Positions 18,170-27,634 of a stretch of DNA of 43,102 bases are shown here, in pieces. A model generated the notes under the pieces. That model was not told where the DNA came from, searched no databases, and saw nothing but the letters and a program-made list of their open reading frames with translations. Each line of letters opens with the position of its first letter. Positions within the stretch are counted from its first letter, which is position 1. The DNA is from Chara braunii (Eukaryota > Streptophyta > Charophyceae > Charales > Characeae): assembly GCA_003427395.1 (NCBI GenBank), contig BFEA01001106.1, positions 64,354 to 107,455 on the forward strand, in the 5' to 3' direction. The translations under genes were made by a program, and so were the position numbers.

Positions 18170-20645
18170 ATGGTACGTGGCATCGCATATTGCAAGGCTC
18201 GTTGTTGTTACAACGTGTCGTCGGAGGAAGTCTGAAAGGTTAGACAAGGATTGTACAGTAAGAGTCCTGAAGAACGAGCGGAGTGGTGGATGAAAAGGGT
18301 TAAAAATTTCACACTGAATGAAGGTGGATAAAAACGTGTTCGTCCTGTAGAGTTAGAACGTTACATGCGCGTCAAGGCATGCTACAAAGTTTTCAGTGTC
18401 TCTCGAATATGTTTTATAACTACAAAAAACGATTGGACAATGACTTTGTGCGTTACGAGCACGGGCTGACGGGTAGGCAACAACAAAAAAATAAGACATT
18501 CGACATGCTTGCAAGCATGAAAACATTCATAGTCTTTCATGCAAATAGCATGCCGAATGAGGTGGCTCACCAAGGTGGGGTTTATAGACTGAAACTTAGA
18601 CTGCCATCTACTTTTACGAAGCGTTCAATTAATGAGTCCATCAAATCAGACTTTGTGGTTGTTGACCTCGGAGTCGTGTCTGAGTCCAACTTTTATAAAT
18701 TGTGCAAGAAACACTTTTATCACGTTTCACTAGTACACTCGAACACATTCGCAAAGTATGGCGTCTGCCATGAACTAAAAGAACGTATACAATATGTTGC
18801 TCTTCCTCGAGATCGAGAACAAGCTCGGGAGGAGATGAAAGTTCACCAAAGGCGGTAAGTTGAACACATACTGGACTATAGTCGAGCGAAGACTGATTCG
18901 ATGGTCCGTCTGAACGAGCGTTTGTGTCTCATCATTGATCGCATGGATTAGAAGAAGACGACTATCCCCCATATTGGCTAAACGAACTACTCGAAAACAC
19001 TTAGGCACGAGATAATGATGATGACGAATTTGACAGGTGTCATTGCACATAGTAAGGACCCTAGTATTTATGTCTACACATGGTTTCCGTATTTCAAACA
19101 CAATTCGAACACAATCGATGCTTGTCTTATGAGAAACCTAGTCGAAAATCAAGCGAGCGGGACGCCACTGCCACCGTTTTTACGCATTCAAGCAGATAAT
19201 TATTGGCAGGAAAAGCAAAACAAGTACATATATCCGCTAGTTGCACTCTTGGTTAAGTTCAAAGTTTTTCAAGAGGTAGAAATAGGTTTCATGCTGGTAG
19301 GACATACCTATACAAACGTTGACGCTACTTTCAACATCTTCTCGAAGAAGTTGAAAGACAATGATGCTTATACTATGGACGACTTCTACGAGTTCATAGA
19401 GCAATCCCAAAAAAATTCTCCCAAATGTATTTTCCTTGATACACTGGCAAATTGGATAAGTATAGTAGATACATGCATTGCGGCGGGCATTACTAGTATT
19501 TCAAAACCGCACTTGCTTAATTTTTTTGTGGTTGGAGATAATTCGGACATGCTGTACAAGGAGTTTTGTGATGACGAAAACTAGTTGTCTGAGGAAGGTT
19601 CGATTTAGGTCCTTCATGGTCATTGGACTCACCTCCTGTGCAACCCCTTCCTCGAAATGACTATTATAATGACAAAAATGGTGTTATTCGATTTTGCGAG
19701 TTGCTGGAGAGCAGACGATCAACATGGTGCACTTACAATGCTCATGAGGTGACTAGGAGAGAAAAAACGGACATGCTGTACAAGGAGTTTTGTGATGACG
19801 AAAACTAGTTGTCTGAGGAAGGTTCGATTTATTGGTTCAATCAAAACCCCGATGAAAGTTGCGCAGGTCCTTCATGGTCATTTGACTCACCTCCTGTGCA
19901 ACCCCTTCCTCGAAATGACTATTATAATGACAAAAATGGTGTTATTCGATTCTGCGAGTTGCTGGAGAGCAGACGATCAACATGGTGCACTTACAATGCT
20001 CATGAGGTGAGTAGGAGAGAAAAAACTTTCTGTTACTGGGAGGTGGTTATCAAACATGGCGACGAGATCATCACCAACGGTTTGTCCTTAAAACCTCTAA
20101 TTTTTTTTTGGCCAAGATCACGACTGCTCGAAAACGATCGACAACCTTCTCATGGTAGTGCCAACATCAACGATAAGGAACCCTTATTTGTTAGAGGAAG
20201 AAAAGACCGTCTGAAGACCAGTTTCGACCCCCTCGTGCATGTTGACGTGGACACTTTTTTTATCCTTCGCCCTTCCGATGATGATCTGTCCAGCAACGTG
20301 CCTATCTAGGTGGGCAAAGCTCTTTCTCGAGTGGTTGGTGAAAAAAATTTGCAAAATTGTAATTAAGTGCGAGTGGAATACTGGGTGCCGACTGGGAGAG
20401 CAAAGTCGCTCCAAGAACCGTATGATAACGCATGAGAGAAAAGATGGAAAATGGATGACCTGACACAATGACAGCATGCCGACTCGATCGTTTTTGGTTG
20501 GGAGAGACCGGTCGGAGGTACAAAACCGTTCACGAGTGGACTTGTGATTCCTTCCAATGTTCGACTGAATGTTGAAGCTGCACTTCGAGATCTGAGTCTA
20601 TCTACTGAAGGGAGTGTCAATGTAAGGGACAAAAACGACGAGTGA
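18170..20645 (+). pseudogene. DUF7869-type protein, decayed
   Basis: The best-preserved part (19015-19584) has LPPFLRIQADN, YPLVALLVKF, FQEVEIGFMLVGHTYTNVD and ATFNIFSKKL. This matches the pattern of DUF7869 proteins (LP..L.IQ.DN ... EV...F..VGHTHEDID..F), a family seen in expanded, transposon-like copies in many eukaryotes and thought to have an RNase-H-like fold. Upstream (18379-18858), FHANSMPNEVAHQ and HSNTFAKYGVCHELKERI fit the N-terminal region. Downstream traces run to about 20643 (VRVEYWVP, SIVFGWERP, SGLVIPSNVRLNVEAALRDL). Lesions include a frameshift near 18400, TAG at 18949-18951 where the family has MDQ, a tandem duplication at 19544-20026 and several stops of all three types after 20310. 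The gene is dead. Whether the family is a transposase is not settled from this sequence. Confidence 0.7.
19544..20026 (+). repeat. Recent tandem duplication inside the DUF7869-type pseudogene
   Basis: The segment starting CGGACATGCTGTACAAGG at 19544 is repeated from 19768. The copies differ at only a few bases plus a block of about 34 bp present in copy 2 (from about 19832, ATTGGTTCAATC...) and missing in copy 1. Copy 1 is about 224 bp and copy 2 about 259 bp. Near identity implies a young event or an assembly artefact. Confidence 0.9.
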
Positions 20646-21404
20646 ACGTCATAGGTGTTGTCAGTTCGTCCAATAGGTGAGCGAGTATGATATTTGAAAA
20701 TGAATGTTCGGAAGGGAATTTGGAAGGGAGCATATTTTTTTTAAACTTAGTGAATTGCAACGATTTTGTGGTACGACAAGGTGACGGATTTTGTCCACGG
20801 TCTAAGGTCGATTTTTTAAAGATGGTTGATTAAGTAATTTTGAAAGTTAACTTAATCGTGAAAACAATTTTTTTACTTTTTCAACAATTCATTTTCATTT
20901 GTGTTTACATGTCACGCTTTATGTAGGGAGTGCGACAGTAATAATGGTCGATTGGCATGATTATTCGTATCTCATTCGCCCTTGCGAATTTCATCAAAAT
21001 TTTTAAAATAAAACGATATGAGACCATAGTGCAAACATCAAAAAAGGAAACAGTCCAAAAATAACGGGAAAAAAAAAAAAAAAAAACACACTAAGAAACC
21101 CTAACACAAAAACACTGTCCGAGTCAAAATGAAGCATCCAACGAATTCAAAAAAATGCCAACTTTTTCATTATTAATCCAAAAATGTCAAAACTGCATAC
21201 ATGACGTACCGTAAAGAATATATATATCACACAAAAAGAATAAAAGAAAAAAAAAGCAAGAAATCAGCACAATATGACAGTTTCAGTGCAATTCGATGCA
21301 AAATTCGTCGAAAATAACACCCCTGGTTAACCACGTGTGTTGCGTGGTGCAGGCGACAATACCGAAATTATCGGGTCATTGACAACATAGTTTGAAAACG
21401 ACCC
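20646..21404. other. No supported feature
   Basis: AT-rich DNA with A-runs near 21068-21085 and 21248-21256. No frame, repeat pair or RNA gene is evident. Confidence 0.5.
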
Positions 21405-22555
21405 ATGGATAAGTGTCGTCCCCTTTTTGACAAACCTCTCGATGCCTGGTCCGAGACAAAATGGGATAGAGCAATTCTGACAAGGAAATGTCCATGGTAT
21501 AAGGAGTACAAGTTTGTTTCTGCGATAGAGTGGGGGAGCCTAATCAAAGTATCTACGTTGCATAAAGTACACGTACGGGGAGTTTCCGTACGAAACATAC
21601 AGGTAAGTTTTGTACGGGATCTGTAGGGGAACCTGTACGTCTTGTGCGTCCCGGTACGAAAAAGCAAAAAAAAAACAAAAATGTTCGTAAAAAAAATCCG
21701 AAAAAAAAAAGTCATGCAACAACACAAAACAAGCAACATTTGGCCAAGCATCATTTTCATATTTTTATTAGAGGTTGAGAAAAAAAAAAAAAAACAATAT
21801 CAGATTAAAAAAAAAAAAAAAAAACTTATGGGACCCCAAGCATACGAGTAGCGTACGAGTACAAGAATACGAATCTGTACTCGTACGAGGGTGCGTACAA
21901 ATGACAACGCAGCAAAGTACCTCATTATGCCATCGATGTAAGACAACTTTCGTCCCTTTGCGCTGCACTTAAACAGCAAGAGAATAAACGGTCTTACCTT
22001 CGCCTAGAGAATGTCACGAGGCCACCTCGTGTGTGGTCTGCGGACTTGAAACAAGATTTTTTTAACTGTGCGTCATACAATCTGTTTTTGGAACTATATC
22101 CGTTGCGTGGTGCCGGAACACGGCCACATGATGTGTCATACTGTTGCGTACGGTTGCTGGATTGTTCCGACCTCTGCAGAGTGTTGTGTGTGGCATGTTC
22201 GAACCGAAAACGAACTTTGGTAGACGTTATAGTGCTTGTTTCTTGCAACGAGCTTAAAATCAATGGTCACAATATGAGCAATTTGCGCCTTCTTTACGAG
22301 AACAAACAATCCGATTTGGAGATTGTCGGTCAAATTCATGAGGTTGACAAGTGGCGTGAGGTACAACAAGTGACATGTTGCATGCGTGACGCCATCGATA
22401 AGTCCTTGACAAGTGTTGGTAGGTTTGTAAGGATGAAATACATTTCGGTGTTCTCGAACGTGATGACGAAGGGACAACCACAAACTCTTGTTTTTTTGTC
22501 ATCAATTAATGCCTTATACGAGTTTGGTTCTCATGGGACACGGGGACGCTTATAG
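21405..22555 (+). pseudogene. Unrecognised ORF split by a 343-bp insertion
   Basis: The left part starts at ATG 21405, preceded by an in-frame TGA at 21393-21395. It is open through LIKVSTLHKV to 21570. The right part is open from 21921 to the TAG at 22555 (…YAIDVRQL, then WSADLKQDFFNCAS, …SINALYEFGSHGTRG). AAAGTAC occurs on both sides (21564-21570 and 21914-21920). Removing the insert with one copy of AAAGTAC leaves both halves in the same frame, for about 266 codons. I do not recognise the family; it has many cysteines (such as VSYCCVRLLDCSDLC) and no obvious signal peptide. Continuity across the insertion argues that it was a real coding sequence, from the host or from another element, before the insertion. 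Confidence 0.6.
21571..21913. mobile_element. Miniature element with GTACG-rich ends and A-rich core
   Basis: The insert is flanked by the 7-bp direct repeat AAAGTAC. Both ends are rich in GTACG/CGTAC words (21571-21660 and 21838-21900), arranged as loose inverted repeats, and the core is A-rich. The architecture resembles the CTATG-end elements but the terminal bases do not match them, so the relationship is uncertain. A weak core similarity (GTCATGCA...AAACAAGCAACATTTGGCC) to element 1 near 8411 is visible. No ORF. Confidence 0.6.
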
Positions 22556-22813
22556 CTGCGTTTGTAAATAATGGCGTTTTTTTAAGTTTATATTATGGCG
22601 GCTCATAGCATTTTATTTAGATGCAGTTCAATTTTGAGTTGGCTCATAGCATTTAATTTAGACGTAGTTCGATCTTGTGTTTACAATTTCTCGCAAGTGT
22701 GCATAAAATTTTTGATTTTAAAATAAAGTTCATGTGATACTTTCATATTATTTTCACAATCCGAACGTCGTTATGTGGTTCCCTTAATTTATTAAACATT
22801 TTTTTTTTGTGCT

Positions 22814-23350
22814 AGTCACAATGTCATGTAGAATACGTCCGACCCAATGCTCAGTGATATACAAAATTAATCGAACTGTGATGAAATGCAGAGGTCATTG
22901 ACAACCTTCTTGTTCAATGTCTCATTGCGTTCACCGTTCTCTTGAATTTCAATGTATGACAATGAAATGCCAGTTACGTCTTATAAGTTACATAAATTAT
23001 CGAAGTGCGACGGAATCCATACTTCAACCATCTCGTTTGTCGTGTGATTGCCTTGACTCTTCGATTGAGTTCCAATTTATGTAAGTCACAATGTCATGTA
23101 AAATACGTCCGGCTTAATGCTCACACAAAATTGATGAAGGTGTGATGAAATGGTCGAGAGTTCAACATAATTGTTGTTCAGTGTCTCATTGCATTGACTT
23201 TTCTTTCGAGTTTCAATTTCTGACAACTCCAGGTCAATTACGGCCTCTAAATTACAAAATTTATGGAAGTGCAATGAAATTCACACTCAAACCATCATGT
23301 TCAGTAGGTGATTGCCTTGAAACTTCACTTCAGTTTCGATTTATGGCCTG
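22814..23350. repeat. Satellite-like tandem repeat with alternating half-units
   Basis: AGTCACAATGTCATGTA(G/A)A starts near 22814 and again near 23083, giving a full unit of about 270 bp. Within each unit two related half-units alternate: one contains TCATTGCRTT (near 22922 and 23186), the other ATTGCCTTGA (near 23047 and 23311). Half-unit spacing is about 125-139 bp. Confidence 0.75.
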
Positions 23351-23523
23351 TCAATTGCATTCTTCGGGTTCACTACTCATATCCTAAGTTTCATTCAAGT
23401 CCAAAATATGATGATTTTAACGTGAAATTAATAGCTTGTGAGTACCAATTTAAAAGAGAACATGTTGAGGCCCAGCGCCATAGGTAAATCGAATTGGCGG
23501 CGGGCGGCCTCCAAAAAGGGCCT

Positions 23524-23681
23524 GCGGCCGATCACTGGATGCACTGGTGGTTTAATAGCCCTTGTGCGAGCCCTCTATCCCACTGGTGCTGAGAGAACGA
23601 CCAGAATTGAGGGTTTGGCTGACGGGCTGCTCCATCTATTGGTGGGGAGCGACACCTGCTGGAAACCCGGTCCAGCGCCCC
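23524..23681 (-). repeat. LINE-tail motif with CCACCAGTAC arm
   Basis: Contains GCACTGGTGGTTTAA (23541-23555) and, after about 75 bp, the 50-bp LINE-tail motif at 23633-23681. The sequence between is repeated at 25267-25363. The association of both motifs parallels the 3' side of LINE copy 1 and suggests a LINE-tail variant. Confidence 0.65.
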
Positions 23682-24185
23682 TTACATGCATCATGCAAAG
23701 CAGAGTTTTCGTGGGTTTTCGCCTTGACGTATCTGTCTATGGAGCTCCGTCACCATGTGTGTAGGTTTTATGACATCTATACGCCTATGCACCGGCACTC
23801 GTTAATCAGCTGATTCACAGATCTGTATACCTTTCATAGTCTGCAGCTAATCCCTTCTGCATGTCAGCGAGTGGACGAGGTAGAAGGGTGATACTGGGGT
23901 GCATTATCACTCTGGTTCGTTGTCAGTGCACATTGTGTCCTCCTCAAGATTGAAGCTTTTTTTTTTTCTTTTTTTTTTCTGTAGCATGATGTCCATTTTT
24001 GTTCCGCATGAAGCATGCTACGTAATTCCCTTTCTTTTCTTTTTTTCTTCTTTGTTTTTTTTGGGTCTGTAGACTCTGTAGCCAATATTGAGCCCTCCGG
24101 GAAGGACTACAATTGGTCCACGATGTCCTTTGAGACGTCCTTGGACCGATACATAGAACTTCTATGCTTTTTTTTTTTTTTTTTG

Positions 24186-24355
24186 CTCAGTAATTCCTAC
24201 AGGCCAAGATACAGTTTCGAATTCTAGTTGCAGTTCGGGCAATGTATACAACCCAGCTTTCTGGCCAGGTATGGTGTCCTAGGTGCAATTGCAAACTGTA
24301 TGTTGCCCCATACTGCAATTATAACTCGTTTTTGTGACTCTATGGATCCGAAGTT
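24186..24355. repeat. Partial copy of the GGTAA-end TIR element
   Basis: Matches 24659-24812 through ATACAGTTYCGA, CGGGCAATGTATACAACCC, GCAATTGCAAACTGTATG and TTATAACTCGTTTTTGTGAC, ending AGTTACC. Its left terminal repeat is degraded next to a T-run. Confidence 0.75.
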
Positions 24356-24614
24356 ACCCCTTTTTTTTTGTTTTTCCTTTTTTTTTTTTGGGGGGGGGGG
24401 GGGTGGTCTGTAGCCCTCCAGGTATGGCTAGAACTGATCCACGGGTCTGTGCTTATCAGCAGTTGATGACAGCATTGTACCCAGCGCATGATGGGCGACC
24501 GTGGATCAAATGTAGCCTCTCTTTTTTTTCCCTTTTTTTTTAAACAATTGTAGACTTTGCTAGAGAGCAAAAGGATTCCCTACAGTCCATGCAAAGTATA
24601 CAGATCTCCCAGGT

Positions 24615-24812
24615 AATGGGAAAACTACGCGGGAGTCACAAAAATGAGTTATAATTGCACTACTGCCCAAGATACAGTTCCGAGTTGCAGTTCGGGCAAT
24701 GTATACAACCCAGCTTTCTGGACAGGTATGGTACCCGAGGTGCAATTGCAAACTGTATGTTGGCCCATAGTAGTGGAATTATAACTCGTTTTTGTGACTC
24801 TACTGTAGTTAC
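24615..24812. mobile_element. Short TIR element with GGTAA...TTACC ends
   Basis: An inverted pair, GTCACAAAAATGAGTTATAA (from 24635) and its near-complement ending at 24803, lies within outer GGTAA/TTACC ends. Length is about 198 bp with no ORF. The right-hand end (GGTAACTA...GTCAC read inward) resembles the end of family D at 32101-32261, so the two may share an origin. Confidence 0.65.
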
Positions 24813-24976
24813 CAACAAAGAGAAGAAGAAAAAAAAAAGCTTCCATTGTCTGTTTACATTTCATGGACTGTAGCTAATTAGTTTGCCCTCTTAGACTAGC
24901 AAAAGGCTGCAATTGATCCACGGCCACACCCTTAATGAGGGCATAAAAATCTCTTCAACTGCTGGTAAGCAGAGTC

Positions 24977-25025
24977 ATAGCAGACCTCTTTTTTTTTTTT
25001 TTTTTTTTTTTTTATAGCAGACCTC
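24977..25025 (-). repeat. Poly-T tract exactly flanked by a 12-bp direct repeat
   Basis: ATAGCAGACCTC stands at 24977-24988 and again at 25014-25025, with exactly 25 T between. This is the footprint expected of target-primed reverse transcription that inserted only a poly-A tail on the minus strand. No element sequence is present besides the tail. Confidence 0.85.
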
Positions 25026-25266
25026 AATTCGAATTCGGATGAACCTTTGATCATGTAAATACTGTTGTACTTGGCTTGGGCAGTGATGGCATTATAAATA
25101 AAGAATGATAAAAATCCATGTTATATATAAAAGCAATTGAGAATGGAAATAACTCAAATAGAATAGCTGTCCTGACCACGTGGGCCGCTGTGCCACGGCA
25201 CCTGAAAAGGGCCCAAAGGTCCCCCTTTTACCGAAAAGAAAACATTTTTTTGTTTTTAATATTAAA

Positions 25267-25363
25267 AAAGCCCTTTTGCGAGGCCTCAATTCCAGTGGTG
25301 GTAAGAAAACCACCGGAATCGGCTGTCGGGTTGCTACATCGATTAGTGGGGAGAAAGAAAAAT
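25267..25363 (-). repeat. Fragment of the LINE-tail repeat variant
   Basis: Aligns with 23562-23650: GCCCTTTTGCGAGGCCTC, GTGGTAAGAAAACCACCGGAAT and GCTGTCGGGTTGCTACATCG, then TTAGTGGGGAG. The final part of the 50-bp motif is lost. Confidence 0.65.
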
Positions 25364-25425
25364 TAAGAAAGAAAAAAGTGAAGAGGACGTGTTGACATAC
25401 GGAGCTGAGGAGGAATCCAGGGAAG

Positions 25426-25587
25426 AGGTCCCACTAGGAAAGAGAATTGGATTAAGCTCCTGAATCTGGACGTGTTTTAGGCAGATATCCAGAAAAGCTG
25501 TTCGATCTCAATTTTCAGCACCTTTCCACAAACACGTCCAGATTCAGGCAGTCAATAGACTGGTCTTTCCTAGTGCCACTGGGACCT
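25426..25587. repeat. Inverted repeat (foldback)
   Basis: AGGTCCCACTAGGAAAGA...CTGAATCTGGACGTGTT (25426-25476) is inverted at 25530-25587, with a loop of about 53 bp. The arms match well at both ends and less well in the middle. A related sequence, GGGGCAAGGTCCCACTAG, occurs near 29330. Confidence 0.8.
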
Positions 25588-25715
25588 TGCCCCAGCTGAT
25601 CCTTGATGAATGAAAATACAATTATAGTGTTTTTTTTTTTTCCTTTTTCTCTTTTTTTTTTGTTGTTCATAATTACCTGGGGCTGGTCAGTTGGAAGATG
25701 ATAGGGCAAGGCCAT

Positions 25716-25800
25716 TGCCCCTTGTAGCTCAGTGGTTAGAGCACCGGTTGGAAATGTGCACTGTGGTATGAAGTTGCAGGTTCAAAACTCAATTGCAGCC
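25716..25800 (+). mobile_element. tRNA-like SINE head
   Basis: TAGCTCAGTGGTTAGAGC (25725-25742) matches a polymerase III A box and tRNA D arm. GGTTCAAAACTC (25779-25790) matches a B box at a normal spacing of about 54 bp. The acceptor and T stems do not pair well and no good anticodon arm is seen, so this is not a working tRNA gene but a tRNA-derived SINE promoter. The SINE body and tail beyond about 25800 are not recognised. Confidence 0.65.
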
Positions 25801-26087
25801 TTGTGCATGGACACCGGCAGGGCGTTAGATTGATGCACGGCTGGACACACACCCCCTAGGGATGACGCAGGTTAGCTATTACAGACACTGCTTGCCTACC
25901 AGAGGGAGCCAAGGTTGTTGTATGGAGGAGTATCCTGATGTTCTTGGTCTATGGGTGGTCACGTGACTGTTGGGTGGTTTGTACACCCTGGTTTACTCGA
26001 GCCCAGCAGAGCACAGCTTCAGAGTACTTCACAGTATATGTCAACAGGTTAGGTCATTTGCACAATTCACATGAGGTCCTGTGTTTG

Positions 26088-26336
26088 ATACCAGATTATG
26101 ACTTAGGGCTGGTCATCCTCGTAGTACGTAGTCAAGGATTGAGGCTGGCATAGCAGTTCTTTAGTACGGGATGTCAGGGGTGTATACTGCACTTTACCGC
26201 GGGGCGGGAACGGGCTCCAGGACATATGAGGGAACGGAGGATTGTCTAGCTCTCATAGTTTATCATACACCACAGGGTTCTCCAGGGTCAATAGATATAG
26301 CCCATGATCCACAACTTAGGGTTGGTTGTCCTTCTA
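26088..26336. repeat. Family C repeat, copy 1
   Basis: Carries TTGAGGCTGGCATAGCAGTT, TAGTACGGGATGTC, CACTTTACCGCGGGGC and GGAACGGGCTCCAGG, shared with 27276-27530, 28557-28745 and 28746-28940. No coding capacity. Confidence 0.8.
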
Positions 26337-26384
26337 CCCTGGAGAACCCTGTGGTGTATGCTAAACTATGAGAGCTAGACAATG
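26241..26384. repeat. 48-bp inverted repeat at the 5' junction of LINE copy 3
   Basis: ATTGTCTAGCTCTCATAGTT... (26241-26288) returns inverted at 26336-26384 with very few mismatches, around a loop of 47 bp. The right arm abuts the first LINE-homologous bases at about 26385. Confidence 0.9.
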
Positions 26385-26868
26385 TGAAGTATGGACTGAA
26401 GAGGTGATGGAAGAGTTCACCAGTAACATGTTCAAATTGGGACGCAGGGCGGTACTTTGGACCCTCTAGAGACGGCGATGTACCTACGAAATGGAACGGG
26501 TAAGACTAGATGGCCCGGAGTTCGTTGATAGTATCCAACAACAGATCCAAACAGAAATTGCTGTGAAATGGGAATCTGTCAAAGTCCAGACACAGACATT
26601 AATCTCAAGACATGACATCCAACGCAAAATTCAAAGTTTCTCCTCGAGCTGGCTGGGGGGGGACAAAGGGGGAAGGATAGGGAAAGTGGAATGGAGAGGT
26701 GGACAGGAAACAGGGGAGGGATTAGTCAGGGACTATCGGCTTCTTTTCAACGACTGGACAAAGATAGACGCTGCTATCCCAATGAAATCCGCCCAAGAAT
26801 TCCCTGATCTCTCCCCCCCCCCCTCAAATAGCATAGTAGACTTAGAATGGTATGGGAGAGAGGGATGA
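26385..26868 (+). pseudogene. LINE retrotransposon, C-terminal region (copy 3)
   Basis: Begins with CEVWTEEVMEEFTSNMFKLG, matching the interior of LINE copy 2. It continues GRRAVLWTL, an in-frame TAG where copy 2 has Trp, and then a 125-codon frame from 26491 (MERVRLDGPEFVDSIQQQ..., FSSSWLGGDKGGRIGKVEW, LFNDWTKIDAAIPM). This is the LINE C-terminus after the zinc-finger-like region; everything upstream is missing. The similarity to copy 2 is high, so the copies are fairly close relatives, and this one is the younger-looking, with an intact poly-A tail. No active domain remains. Confidence 0.85.
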
Positions 26869-27242
26869 AAAGAAGGGAGAGAGGTCGGGTCTGAGGCTAG
26901 TAGTAAACTGTCAATTTTCTACCCTTCAGTCGGGGCTGGGTTTCTGTCCTCAAGAGGATGTGCAGTGGCGGGAGGAAGGGACCAGAAGGTGAATGATAAT
27001 ATATGGCGCCGTTCTCAAGGTGAAGAGGCCCCTCCCCTGACCCGGAGTCCTGCTCAGTCAATCCCCTGGACTTCCTGGGCAATCAATGCTGACAGGAAAT
27101 CGCTGTATGTGTGACTGGATGTAAATGGGACCCTGGACCCGTTTTCCAGCAGGTGTTGCTCCCCACCAATAGATGGAGCCGTCCCCTGGGTGGTAGTGGT
27201 GTCTGCTCCTACCAGCACCACTAACGTTGTTGGAGGTGTTTT

Positions 27243-27275
<33 letters not shown>
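26869..27275 (+). repeat. 3' untranslated tail and poly-A of LINE copy 3
   Basis: Follows the stop codon. The reverse complement of the 50-bp LINE-tail motif lies at 27128-27177, then about 65 bp, then a poly-A of 32 bases (27244-27275). It aligns with 3951-4397 behind LINE copy 2, which identifies the motif as part of this LINE's 3' end. Confidence 0.85.
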
Positions 27276-27277
<2 letters not shown>

Positions 27278-27530
27278 AACAGAGGATCCCCAGCTCTCTC
27301 TATCAACGATTCTCCAGGGTCCATACACATAGTCCATGATACAGTCCATGATTCAAGACTTGGGGTTGGCTATCCTCCTAGTACGTAGCTTAGGGCTTGA
27401 GGCTGGCATAGCAGTTCCTTAGTACGGGATGTCGGGGGTGTAGGAGACACTGCACCTTACCGTGGGGCCGGAACGGACTCCAGGGATATACCATGGAACA
27501 GAGGATCCCCAGCCCTCTACCGTCACTATC
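27276..27530. repeat. Family C repeat, copy 2
   Basis: Starts directly after the LINE poly-A with GGAACAGAGGATCCCCAGC, a phrase that also stands, diverged, just left of LINE copy 3 (26230-26255). The LINE therefore probably landed in family C DNA. The copy contains TAGCAGTTCCTTAGTACGGG and CTGCACCTTACC. Confidence 0.8.
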
Positions 27531-27634
27531 TTTTTTTTCTTTTTTTCTTTTTTTCTTTTTTTTTTCTTTTTGAGAACTCTCTGCTTCATCTATTGGTGGG
27601 GAGCGGCACCTGCTGGAAACCGGGTCCAGCGTCC
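27530..27634 (-). repeat. 5'-truncated LINE tail with T-rich run
   Basis: A T-rich run interrupted by single C (27530-27571) is followed by the 50-bp LINE-tail motif at 27588-27634. On the minus strand this is a LINE tail with poly-A. Confidence 0.7.

Larger units (their letters stand above)
23830..25025. repeat. Compound tandem repeat with T-runs
   Basis: A block of the form CTGTAGC...GCCCTC(C)...GGCTRNAATTGRTCCACG recurs near 24068-24122, 24404-24443 and 24866-24923. T- or A-runs and two copies of a family D-like element (24186-24355 and 24615-24812) lie between them. The order block, T-run, element is repeated, implying tandem segmental growth of about 340-460 bp per unit. Confidence 0.55.

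Noticed and set aside
25716-25800. Functional tRNA gene
   Set aside because: A and B boxes are present but the acceptor, anticodon and T stems do not pair properly; better explained as a SINE head.
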